In this document: positions 22,462 to 34,399 of the stretch, piece after piece
Position numbering within the stretch: the first letter of the stretch is position 1
Layout of the letters: every line of letters begins with the position of its first letter
DNA from: Stratiolaelaps scimitus
Taxonomy: Eukaryota > Arthropoda > Arachnida > Mesostigmata > Laelapidae
Assembly (NCBI GenBank): GCA_019614645.1
Contig: JABWDB010000007.1
Span: 11,173,501 to 11,237,500 of the forward strand
DNA length: 64,000 bases
Reading direction: 5' to 3'
Notes under the pieces: generated by a model
Databases searched by the model: none
What the model was told of the DNA's origin: nothing
What the model saw: the letters and a program-made list of their open reading frames with translations, nothing else
Program-made: the position numbers and the translations under genes

Positions 22462-24669
22462 CACAAATCTGCCGCATAAATCGGAATCTTTCGCTTGCTT
22501 ATCCCTGTATCGGCACAGCGTACTCGCCCGTTTCGTGCGATAATCGCTAGGAAATAAAGGCGACGAGGAGTCGCCTTCTTGCCATCCCAGAGAGACAGGT
22601 CTCCTTCGCTCCTACGCCCTTTTTGGTCGATTGGCTAAGAGCGGCACTCTCGTACAACTCTGGCTGACTTCCGACTGTGGCTGCCAAGGCAAATACATCG
22701 TAAATTTTCGTCAAATCCATTGCTGTTCACTCATTTCTCATTATCTCACTGGTATCCGCCCGAGAGCGGCGAGAAGAGCATCCGACGCCGATGGGACCAA
22801 CGCCAATGACAATGATGAGGCAACATTCAAAATCTCCCATAGACAATCGCCGAGGATGGCTGGATAGATGCTCGTAGCATCCATCCAGCAGCTCGAAACA
22901 TGTGATGGTTAACGAGCACGCAAAAGCGGCAGGGGACGAGACCGGTATCCAGCCGGTGACGAATCTCGAATTGTCTAAAAATTGGTCGGTTGTTGCTAGT
23001 TTGCCGTTAATTAAACATCATTTAACTGATGAATTCGTAGGGGTGGCAAACGAACGAATTTCAAGAAGAAGCTTGTATATTTGGCAATAAAGTGTTACCG
23101 GGTTCATGGCCGTGTGCCGACACTCGCCGTGATCGATGCAGATCGGCAGCTTCTCTTGAAGTGATTTACTTGTTTCCTTTTGGGTAACACTCTATTATAT
23201 ATATATATATATATGTATCATGCGTATGAACTATCAAGGGTTCGCTCTCTTATGAATCGGGGCTCTGCGAACACTTCCTCCTATGATTCAGGTTGCATAC
23301 TTTTATACAGCGGGAGGGGGGACTTGTAAGGATATGGTCTGGTGGCTCAACTCACTGAGTTCAGTCATTTTCTAAATGCCTCGCTGTCTTGACCGGTCAC
23401 GTAGACATGCAGCCCCTTATCGCAGCCTTTTATGTTGTCTGTTCTGTCCTTTTTCTGTCTGTCACTCACAAAATATCGTTTTGGATACGGTCGATGCACG
23501 TTCCTCTTCTCAGTTGCTTGGGATAACACTATAGTGGTCCAAAGGCGGGCGCGCGGGGGCGGGTGGCCCGGCGGTCTCATTCGCTGTGACGACAAACAAC
23601 GTGAATGTTGTGGTAACGGGGTTAGAGCTTGTTGTATGGCGTTTGTTTTCCAAATGTAACGCCGCTAACTATATGCCGCTGACCGATCGCTGTTGAACCC
23701 GATATCTCTGCTTGTCGATGTAGTGTATATATATATCTGAATGATGGGTAGCCTAGTAGGGTCCAACATGTAATTCTTGTTGGCCGCATGGGTCGGTGTT
23801 TAGCGAAATCAATATAATGGCTAAATGTATCAGCGAGCAGAAATTAAATGGTACCCAATCATAATCAGCTATAGCATTTTTCTCGTAATTTTGCTGTTCC
23901 ATTGGCGTTGATTGTACGCGTTGCGTATGACAGCACCAGTAGCAGGCCTCGTTAGCCAGCTGGCAAATTTCGCAATAATTAATAGGCTTTATCAATTGGT
24001 TCCACTATAATATATAGAGCTCACTTAAAGAGCGCGTTATTCAAATTAGATACATATTCAGCTAAAAAAATAAGGCAAATTCGGGTGAGGCGTTACAGCT
24101 TTTTAACACGCATCGAGTACAGATGTCTTTGAACTGTATTAGAAATTTGAACTGTCCAATACTTAGCAATCAATTCCAACAATATTTGTTCTTACTTAGG
24201 CAAGTGGCAGTGGTTAACGTTATAGTCGCTTCCGAAATAAGAAGGTAGTACAGGACACTGGCAGGGAAGGCAGGTATGATAATTTTCAATTGACAGCAAT
24301 ATTAAATCACCTACAGCCAGTGGTATCAGTTGCGGCGGTTATCAGCAGCGGCTGTAGTAATGTGCACTTAAAGGTATTTTTCTGAAAATTGCACTTTACC
24401 TTATTAGGTAGAATGAAACAGTTTTCCCTACATGTTTGGAGGATTTCTTTTTTGTAAGAACTCGAACATGACGAACCACGAGGATGGTCTATCACTTCGA
24501 CTTGCTTATGCAAGGTGTCTAATGCATAAGTAGTCCCCGGACGGGAGAACGACTTGAGTTGAGATGGGAGGTTGGGATCGGCCTCATTCAGATGTCTGGC
24601 TACACCAGCCCCCCTTGAACGATATATCTGATCTGGATCATTTCAAAAGTTCAAGTCGCACGCCTCTGG

Positions 24670-24744
24670 AGGTCCACGCTACGACAGATGATGAATCATA
24701 ATGATGATTGTTTCAGATTTTGTAGACAAAGTCAAGCACCCAGG
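24670..24744 (+). repeat. degenerate repeated block, copy 1
   Basis: Begins aggtccac, has 'atgatgaatcata' in the middle and ends 'gcacccagg'. The same order of motifs is found at 25350-25437. Confidence 0.3.
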
Positions 24745-25349
24745 AAAGTATTTTCTTGACGTGCCCTGTAGGTGCACGCATGTGAATTAGCTGAGATTAG
24801 ACTGAGACAGTCGCGCTGAGAAGACGAGGTTGCGTTAGGCAAATTGAGTATATCGATTGATACCAAGCGAGGGCCGTTTGATTGCCTTGAAGGAACAAGC
24901 TTACCCTGTAGATGTCAAGGTTCGCACCCACAGTAGCTGAAAATAGACAGAGTGGAGCGCCCCAGCTGAAGTGAACGCGCGAAACATAGCGAAAATGTAT
25001 AAACCACTCCACAATTTTATATGTGAATAGTTTTTGATGTTGCAGGCAATCCTGTGCCGTGTTCCGTTAGTCCTAACCCACCCGTTCGGGGGTTGTCGCA
25101 GTGGCTAAATATCGAAGACGCGATAAAAACCCCTCTAAAGAAATGAGTTTCATAGGGAAACTCGAGCGCATTCCCCTACCATAGTGTGAAAAAGGATCGA
25201 CGCGAATCCTCACTATATAGACAAGGCACATTGCAATATAATTCCTTTTGATTGGCGAGTTCAACGTGCTCATCGTTTCGTTACCAGAACGACGTCGATG
25301 TTTTGGCGGAGAAGCCAAAGAGTTGTGGGCACATCTCGTACTCCTTTGC

Positions 25350-25437
25350 AGGTCCACCTTATGATGCATAATAAATCATAACTATTACGAATATTTCACA
25401 GTTGCAACAATTCGGCTAACAACTGAGTGCACCCATG
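25350..25437 (+). repeat. degenerate repeated block, copy 2
   Basis: Begins aggtccac, has 'ataataaatcata' in the middle and ends 'gcacccatg', parallel to 24670-24744. Confidence 0.3.
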
Positions 25438-25824
25438 ACACAATTCGAGTACCATCATTTATCTGAATGGGCTATGGAGATCTACATTTGTGACGGCCAG
25501 TGCAACGAATACCTACCTACCTGCGCGGTAGTGAATAACGTTAAACATAACTGTACCATAGTGGTTCTATTCATTATCTGTTGATGTGAGTCAACGCGCC
25601 AGTGAGTTCATCTGAATGCTTATCGGAAATCTCTATGAACGCGACTCGAGTTTAGCCTTTCCCAGAACTCTTGATACTTTTACCTGGTAAATACGAATAT
25701 GTGAGAAACTCGTGAAGACTTAGTCATTGGCCTCTATGATTGTAATAATATAAATGCTCTATTTTGTAGGAAGATTGCCATTTATGTAATACTTTCTACT
25801 GCATTTCTACGTATCGAGCGGCGG

Positions 25825-25827
<3 letters not shown>

Positions 25828-25857
<30 letters not shown>
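25828..25857. repeat. (TA)n microsatellite
   Basis: About 14 TA units. Confidence 0.95.
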
Positions 25858-25861
<4 letters not shown>

Positions 25862-28652
25862 TAGTAAGAGTGACGATTTGAACCGCATCCCCGTGCCAAT
25901 TAAGTGTCCCAACCTTGAGGGACAGCACTAGAGATCATGGGATTCTTTATCTTTATGCCTAGATGCGGGTAAAGTTATACCTCCGCAGCTTGCTTGTGTT
26001 ACACGTACCAGAAACATTTGATCTACTGCAGGGAGTCTATATCGATGGCTGCACTGTAAAAGACACGATTAGATTGGAAGCCGCACTAAATGCAGCCCCG
26101 TCCCACGATTTTAGTGACCTTCGTTTATTTTGATTGATGGTTGCTCGAACTATTAGAGGGCCACCGGACTGGCGATGAATAGCGGCCTTTAGTTACACTG
26201 CTTTAATCATTAAGCTGAATGTTGGCTTGTGTTTGTTCTGCGTAGCTTATCGAGTCCACTACTGCTAACTAGTATCCTTCAGTGGTGGGACCGAAGGGCA
26301 CAGTTCATATCACAGAGCCCGTCTGGTTAGCTAGCACGAGTTTGGAGTACCGTTTGACTATCGTGTATGTCAAACCACCAATTTTCAACGTCCATTGACA
26401 GTGGTATTTAGTTATTATTGGTATTTGTACTATTATATATAATATGATAAGTATTGCATTGGACGTCCATGTCCGCGGAGTTAGTCGGCCAGATTTGGGT
26501 TTTACGACGCTCGAGAAAAAGGCTTGCTCAAACGACTCGGGCTGGTTCACCATCATATTCACATTTTGGACCTGTGGGCATTGGACAAAATTTGTTGAAG
26601 ATGATGAATTTGCATAAAACTGTGCACCAGACCCACAGGTTCCCTGAAATCCTGGCTTGCTGCCTGACCGAGGCTCAAGCGCTGAGTCGAATGCTCGATA
26701 ACAAATCACTAAGTAGAGAAGCTGGACAGCAGATATTATCACTGCGCTTTAATCGCTAGTTGTATTCAAAAACTAGTCCGCACCCCGCGCCGGCACACGC
26801 CCATTGTGCGGATATTGGTGGCGAACTATGCCACGCCTCACATCAGCGAGACGGTCACGGAGATTGGCCCAGTGTAAAAGTGGATTGACAGGTCGAGGTT
26901 TGCAAAAGAACGAAAACATATAACAAGGTAGCATCCAGTAAAGCTACGAATAAGGGCATTTTCTGGCTCTGCGGTGTCTCGTACAGATGCTCTGTCCTGC
27001 TTATGCGTCCGCCTTGTGAGACAACTAGAAAATAAACACAAATCGTATGCCGACGCACTTCATGAGACATAATCGCAATCGTAATTTTTGGCTGTTTGCA
27101 GGAGGTGGCGAAGCATTGAACGACTATTTAGAGTTGTCATATTGAACGCTTTGACAAACATTCGTCACGCGTTTGTGGAATCTTCGGTAGAATTTCAAGC
27201 CGTTCCCCGAAGTTGCTCCTTCAGGGGATTGCGTTTGACGACGTTAGCCTGAGGTAAGCGATGCGTCAGTGACGCCTTGCTAGCCGTACCCGAAGATGAT
27301 AAATATGCCACTAGTGTTTAGACAGTGAGGCTTCCACGAATAGGTCCCGGATACTGGTGAATCGTATTGTATAGGACTTCGTATATTTCTTCATGATCAT
27401 GGGGAGGTAGTGCTGTGGATGAAATGACTAAGCGAACATTCCAAAATAGCTACGTTTAAGGTGTGGGGTGTAATAGAATATTCACGAGATCCATTTGCAT
27501 TTAAAGATTATTGTCACTTTTCATAATTTTACTTTTCATGGCCAAGCTCTGTACAACACTTGCTGACGTGGCCCTTATTTCAACGGGATCGATTTTCGCG
27601 TTTGGTTGCTGGAGCGCACGTCGCTGGTGGATTGCCGATCTGCATCGTGCTTGTTATCTGCGTCAAGTCGTACAGCGGTGAAATCAAATCATGTTTGTTA
27701 ACACGATTTGGCTCCTTCCTTTAACATGCCCGCATCGGGAGAATCTGCTGTACGCTCTCATAATTCGTATAAAAATTCGACACCTCTGGATAGCTGCGCG
27801 ATATTTCGGAAGCACTTTCTAATTACTCTAACTACATCGGTGTCGAGGGTTAAAAGGGAATGAGAACGATTAGCCAGCGGCAACGCGGCGGAAGTTTCCG
27901 TGAGAAGCAACAATACTACTGCGTAGGACGCTCACGACGCTCGCGTGGTTTTCGCACGCACCGATAGTCCCGTCAGGTAAGGTGCACAATATATTATGAT
28001 GGGTGCATCCAGCTGGTCGAATTGTGAATGTATACAAGATGATAGAATTCAGTGAAGACCTTGTTTAACGGGGATCACAATACGCAGGTAGAGGAGATAC
28101 CCGATATTCTATATGAATTCCTTTTATCTTTGAAATTAATGTACTCAGAAAAGCATGTCAAGAGGCCTAGATATATAATAGATAGGCCGCATATATAATA
28201 GAAAGGCTGAAAGGCTTTGCTCTCTTATTCAGTTTCATCCCAACGCCAAAATGTTGGTTACGGCATTTTAGCAAACATTTTGGTTTTTACCAAAAAATCA
28301 TTGAATAGACACGCATGCTCCGATCGGAACAAAGTATATCTCTTACAGATCTCTACCACCTGTTAGAATATTTGCTGTAGAATATTTGAAAATACCCTGT
28401 ATAGTTTCCCATTTTGAAAGCGGTACGCATGCTTATTACGACCGTGTCGTCGCCAAGGGATAAATGCAAAGTGTCGAGATGAAAGGTGTACTTTGGTTCG
28501 TCGGCCCATTCAACGCTGTGCTGAATCAACTCCATGATGCGGTAATGATAGTGGCACTCACTATGGGAAAATGAATTCATACTAAGATATACACAAACTT
28601 ATGTAAATTCTAAATTAAATCACTCATGTATACATACTAGGGACACGTCATG

Positions 28653-28669
28653 GCAGGGTTTGAACCTGC
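28653..28669 (-). other. tRNA T-arm-like / pol III B-box-like motif
   Basis: The minus strand reads GCAGGTTCAAACCCTGC: a perfect 5-bp stem with a 7-base TTCAAAC loop, matching the B-box consensus except for A in place of G. No matching acceptor stem or anticodon arm was found upstream, so it is a tRNA-derived SINE or tRNA pseudogene remnant at best. Confidence 0.3.
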
Positions 28670-28825
28670 CGCTATTAATCCATTGAGGTGGAGCAAAAGT
28701 GCAGTGCAACAGTCGGAGCCTGTTTTCGGCCGCTCGAAGCTACACTGTCAACGTTTTGACTAAAAACGGAACGAGTTACAACACAAGTACAGTACAGAAG
28801 TGAAAATTCAGAGCCTTTCAAAATG

Positions 28826-28936
28826 CACCGACCAACGGGCATTCGCTAGGCCTGCACTAATGCTGCCTAATCCATGTCCATTGGTCGGTGGCCTTTGTGT
28901 AGCACTAGTGACATGCATTAGTGCTACACACAATGG
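28826..28936. repeat. interleaved inverted repeats
   Basis: Three complementary pairs overlap: caccgaccaa (28826-28835) with ttggtcggtg (28881-28890); gcactaatgc (28854-28863) with gcattagtgc (28915-28924); and tttgtgtagcacta (about 28894-28907) with tagtgctacacacaa (about 28920-28934). The nesting is interleaved, so not all pairs can form in one simple hairpin. Confidence 0.6.
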
Positions 28937-29549
28937 CATCAGCTTCGAAAGCTGAAGACATGTTCTGCAAGGGAGATTTACTAGCACTCAATGGAAAATT
29001 CGATGAGGTAACGACAGCTGTACACTTCTCATGCAGCTCCTTTGGCACGTGCCGGACAAGATAAGGGCAATTCCGAGATCGGTTCTCACATCGAAGCTAA
29101 ATGTCTGAAGCGAGGACCAGTGCAGGTGTAGATGCCAGACAAATCGAATAAAATATTATTAGTTATGCAGCTATGTATAATGAATTAAAACATGGGTATG
29201 CTTTGGTGAGGTTGTGGGTTAGGTAGGAGCCAGGAGCAAGTGAAAGGAATTATAACTGTTACCCCGGGGGGAGGGGAGGTACGGGGGTTTAGTGGGGCCT
29301 TTGTGAGTCTCACATGAGTGTTGTTTGTACGGACCTATCCAGACATTCGGAGTTGTTCGAATATAATAGCTAAAGCGAGATTCCGTAACAGTTTCAATCC
29401 GCAACAAGATGTGAACCCGCCTCCCCGTCCAATAGGGCCATTCTACAAACGGTGCGGGGACACAGTATCGACACGATGGTTGTAGACGCTGTCCGCGTAT
29501 TCCGAACTCATTACCGCATTGTCGAAAGAAACAGAGGCCAGCCATTCAT

Positions 29550-30050
29550 TAAGCCAGTCCAACCATTACTGCATTGGCTGCAAGTCGCGCTCCACCCCAC
29601 CTCGCGCTGTCGATGCCTCGTCCTGAAGCGGCCGATCTCCGACAAAAGATTTCGCCCGACCCGTCTTTCCCTTTGTCGGTCTGACTCCTCGACCCTTCAG
29701 AGCTTCCGGCTTTTCCCTGCCGATGCGGTGCGAGCAATGCGTTGTTCGTTCGGCTCCCCTCGGCTTCCTCCTGGTTCTTCCCTTCAACCAATCTCTCTCC
29801 CTTTCCTATTTTTCCCTCTCCTGTGGAGGAGTCCATCGAGCACGTGCTCGGAGTCTCGGAGGATGGAAGACGGCGGGCCCGAGTTCGCGCCCGCTCAGAC
29901 GCTCAACGACCACGGCCCCGCGGAGAGACTAAACCGGTTTTCTCTGAATTTTCTACGGGCAGATATAGTGTGGCTCAGTGGTCCGTCCAGCTGTCTGTTT
30001 CTGCAAAGGACGTAGCTCTCGGGCCCTACAGCGACATGTGTTATCTTTAG
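29550..30050 (+). promoter_or_regulatory. GC/CpG-rich block, putative promoter and first exon
   Basis: Sharp rise in G+C relative to the flanks. At 29863 an ATG with ideal context (aggATGG) starts a frame reading MEDGGPEFAPAQTLNDHGPA and on for 50 codons. No strong donor follows, so the exon end is unresolved. The block could also be a non-coding 5' UTR. Frames upstream of 29863 lack ATG support. Confidence 0.3.
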
Positions 30051-33000
30051 ACAACGCAATAACACCAAGAAGAATATACCGCCCGTTGCCGTGAGTGCTG
30101 CAAGAGATCTTTCAGAAAGAATCTCTTCTCGACCATAAGAAAGAGCTAGCCGCGATTGCTCTATCCGTTATTAAGCAATTCAGCCATAGACAAGTATCTG
30201 TTCGATCCAGATTTAGCAACAGCCTGAACCGATCAATTTCTGGCATTTAATTGATACAACAACAACAGGCGTAGTACAACCGGGAAGCAGAGCAACCGAG
30301 AAATTAGCTACTGCTGCGCCCTCAACATTGCGATGAGTTCCTATACGGGAGTGTGTAATTAAACGATTCGCACAATCTCTGCACACAAATTAGTGAGCTG
30401 TAGAATCAACTTACTATTTGTGTAGCAGTCTTCAGAGATATACAGAATACAGGATAGTTCCATAAGCCGATATGCAATTGTTGTGTAGCAAGCACTTAGC
30501 TACAGCTTCTAGTTAAGCGTGGTATAGGAATAACCTAACCCTGTGTACAATGATGGCGGCGAATGTTCGTTCTCGGGTGGAAATCGTCTTGAGGAGTAAA
30601 ACAATTGTGGAAACTACTCACCGATGACAGACATCTTATTGTGTATGCTACCGTCCGTGGATATCCGAAATAGGAGAAGCAACTGTGCAAACGGTTAGTT
30701 GGAGAAAACCAAGGAAATGAAGCCGTATTTCTACAACTCTGGATTACGTGAATTATGCGATATTTGTCTGACAGCAGAAGTCATTGTGTGTTTATATAGA
30801 TATAATTGTGTGTGAGAATGTGCTTGTTTTTAATGACATGAAAGTGCTTAAGGAGAACGTATCGCACAGTGTACAATGACTGTGTAACAAAAACGCTATC
30901 GATTGGAGAAACAATATTATTAGACATTATTATCAAAAGAATTAAGTTAGACGAGAACACTAAGGACCAAGATCGGGAATACGGGCCTGATTAGTGTTGG
31001 TGGCCCTATAGGCCAGCTGACCCGTCCGTCCTGTCTTTGCATGGCATCTATACAGCTATCATAACGAGGTTTGTATTGACGTCTTCTAAAAGTGAACTGT
31101 GTTAGCCGAAGGAGGATTTCCGCTCGTTGGAAAACGGGTGGGATCGCCTGGCATTATCCTCGCCGTTATTTCAGGTCAGACGATATTTTACACTACTTGA
31201 GTAGTCGCTATGACAGTGTGTGAATCCTCCACGGAACAACATCGTGGACATGTACCGTGAGGCTGAATAATGCATTGTACGAAAATTAACATAACTTTGT
31301 ATGATTTCTCTATATTCAATATTCTAATGATAAAGATGTAAGGTTTCCGAGTGGACTCAAAATTCTTAATGGTCTTACCCCTTTCGAATTTATATATATA
31401 TATATAATTTCAATGGACATAATTTCCTGATTTATTTATACTAAATCCTCTGCAATGCACGTGATTAGTTCGAGCGTGGGTATCGCGACAGCTGTTTTGT
31501 CTTGCTGATGTACTTGAGTATATTGCAATAGCGTATTTTCTCTGTGCCATTAAAGCATTATTGTACTTGGACAAATGAAAAAAATCACATGTATGCTTTA
31601 AAATCATTAGATATATGGCTGCAGATAAATTGTATTGTATATTCAACAAGTTCCATGCAGCAAGCAGCGGTCACCAGTATCATGTTACTTTAATTAGACC
31701 AGCATTTCGAATCAATGAAAGCCTTTTTTTAATAAAAGTGCTGTTCTGTTATATTTCTGTTAGCTCACGTGGCTAACATGTAAGACGATTTCATAACGAG
31801 TCTAGGAGACATAAGACTTTGAAATCTCTGATTGCGATAAATGTTCATATATATTCAAGGTTCTATATTGGATACAACAACAATAATAGCCAAGGGTTTT
31901 GACCTTGTCGCATCCTTAATGCAACATCATCATTTAGCATTCGCTCAACGGTATATAATAACGATAATAATGTTAATAATAATATTACTAATAACACTGA
32001 CTATAGCGTATATTTATATATAGTGGTATTTATGTAACTCAAGATTACTTAGCGTTATATCGTGGTAACCCCTGTGTTTACTCTGTATTGAAAATAAATA
32101 TACATTGATATAAGATCAATATTGAACCGTCCAATATTTACGTCACCGCCACTCGAGAGTGCCATCATTAGCAATTGTGCCCGGTACTTTGTATATCCAG
32201 CGGTTAGTTACTGAATCTTGTTCCCAGATCGTCATCGTAGCTCTCATCCAACTGCCGCCACACGGTAGAGTAGTTCAATCGTTTCCACTGATAGTCCCTG
32301 TTTTTTTTTTTGTGCTGTTGTTGATAGCGCTGGTCAAGTGTACCGAGCTATCAGCGTAGCATCGTCGTCATTGACCCACTATAGAGCAACAACAGGAGCG
32401 TTTAGCTCGAAAGCTCGACAACACCTTAGCTCGTAGTGACCGGCACTAGAGCATGGTACGAGCGAGCTCTTGGGATCGGTTGGAAAAAAGAGCCTCAGCT
32501 GTCAGTACCTAGGCTCGGCACTCGGCAGGCAGTGATTACAGCAGTTCGAGGCTATGGCGTTTACGACGAACACATCACGCGCCTGCTTCTGCTGGACATT
32601 GACAAAAACAGATCGAGACCATCGATGCGCTGTCCATCAACGCAGCGCCCGCGGCCGGGGACAATTAATGAACGATAGGAAATAAACAAGACGACTACTC
32701 ACCGCCAAGTCCTCATTATATTCGAGTACACACAGACATTCCGCTATTTGTTGGTATTATGGATGATAGAGATGAGTATATCTAGAAATCTACCTAGATA
32801 TATGCATTACCAGCATCCGTGATGTCAACGAACATCAGAGATGTGATTGTCGCAATACAGATATTTTGCTATTCGCTGGTATTATTATAGATGCTAATAA
32901 TGAATATATCTAGATTTGGTTGATTAAACAATGTGAAAGATGCATTCAATGAATCAAGGCATATGAAAATACCCTCGAGTGCTGTCTAATGTATGAGAGC

Positions 33001-33900
33001 TGAATTGACATCTTGGCTAGCCCACTCAAGCGCCGCCTAATTCCGCTGTGGTAGACTCGATCCCGATACATCAAAGAGATTCAACTCGGATTACAGCTTG
33101 TGCGATTTCGAACGTTTGTCTACCTAGCTAGAGCTAAACTTGTCGTATTGAAATATCCCCAGGATAGATGCGCAAATATCTCAAGTTGTGTCATCATTAT
33201 ATGTATTCATGGTTGTTATTATTATAATAACAGTAATCGAATAAGTATTAACGACTTGTTATCATGTCCAGCCCCAGCTGATGATTGCGGTGCAGACGAT
33301 TTCGAAGAGGTCCGATCGTAGGAATCGAGCAGGCGTCATGTGACAGTACGAACTCATATCGATATTCATTCCGAGACAGAGACCTCTCGAATGAACTAGT
33401 GCTCAAAAGAATCGTGTGACAAACGAAGAAAAGAAATTACAAAAAATGATGTTTGGTTGCATCTTCCAGCGATAGGATACTAGTGACGTCACACACTTAT
33501 ATTCATTCGACATACGGGCGAGTTTCGATTCTCCACGTACCTGGAAGGCATGTCCTGCCTGTTCACCTTCTCACATCGGCGTCCTGCCGAGATTTGCATG
33601 CATTGATTATGATGTCAGAGTGTCAGCGTCGCGCTCAGTCAAACCGAGTCGGGGATATTGCTGGCTTTCGTGATATCGCCCAGGAACGATCGCTCTCCCG
33701 ATCATGGGCTCAAGCGTGTGTGTGCGTGTGCGTGTCTCTGCCGGCCGGGTCTATGAGTGGGCCCGAGGCAGAGCTCCTGTGCATTCGCTGGCCATGCTCA
33801 TTCGGATTATGCTCGAGCTGTGAGCCTGAACTGATGCGCTGCCGAGGTACAGAGGCAACGATAGAGGGAAAGAGAGATATGTGACACTGGAAGACTGAAC
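30051..33900. other. AT-rich spacer
   Basis: No supported exon. Contains a short (TA)n near 31393, a T-tract near 32299-32311 and a direct duplication (32733-32787 and 32858-32912). Confidence 0.4.
32733..32912. repeat. imperfect direct duplication, ~125-bp period
   Basis: The sequence 'cagacattccgctatttgtt', continuing to 'gtatatctaga' at 32733-32787, recurs as 'cagatattttgctattcgct', continuing to 'atatatctaga' at 32858-32912. Confidence 0.65.
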
Positions 33901-34090
33901 TGGAAACTGGCTTAGAGCCTCGGCTCTATTCGCTTATTCTTCTTCTTCAGCACGCTACCCTGCCGCCGTTGGAGTCCAATCGAGAGGTTCTTTCTTGCTG
34001 GTACATAGGTTACATAGCCACGGAGACACACCATCTTTCGGCATAGACCGGTTAGCTGGTGGTTGAAGCAGACATATAGACGAATCCGTC

Positions 34091-34115
34091 GAGAGAGAGA
34101 GAGAGAGAGAGAGAG
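34091..34115. repeat. (GA)n microsatellite
   Basis: About 12 GA units. A (TA)n run follows at about 34367-34388. Confidence 0.95.
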
Positions 34116-34399
34116 CACGCGAATCGTAGAGATACGACCGGGAAAAATGTAGAACCAGTACGGTTAGCTGTCCTGGATGTTGCCAGAGCAGCTGGCTCGC
34201 CTGTGCTTGAGGCTCTTGTCTCTGGTGCGATTCGATCGTGCTGTGCTCGTTCGGCTTGCGTGAGCCAACCGGCATCCGCTACGGGTCGTATATATGTGTG
34301 TGAGTGTGGGTGTAGGAGATGACATGGAAAAAACGATAGAGGTCGATCAGGCTCTTGTCTGAAGGCTATATATATATATATATATATAAGTGTTTCGGT

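Larger units (their letters stand above)
22459..28600. other. long intergenic stretch
   Basis: No supported gene in about 6 kb. It contains small perfect or near-perfect hairpins (22557-22577; 22858-22890), (TA)n tracts at about 23193-23213 and 25828-25857, and a weakly repeated block (24670-24744 and 25350-25437). Confidence 0.4.

Noticed and set aside
22557..22577. Perfect 8-bp stem hairpin (aaggcgac/gtcgcctt)
   Set aside because: It would look like a bacterial terminator, but this is eukaryotic DNA with no gene ending here; small stems of this size are expected by chance.
28645..28720. Complete tRNA gene on the minus strand
   Set aside because: Only the T-arm fits; no acceptor stem partner or anticodon arm could be found.
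29452..29862. Long plus-strand frame upstream of the ATG at 29863
   Set aside because: Starts at GTG with no ATG or acceptor support; the GC-rich composition explains its length.
33453..33884. A 143-codon plus-strand frame
   Set aside because: Begins at TTG, contains a GT-repeat-driven Cys-Val run, and has no splice or poly(A) support.
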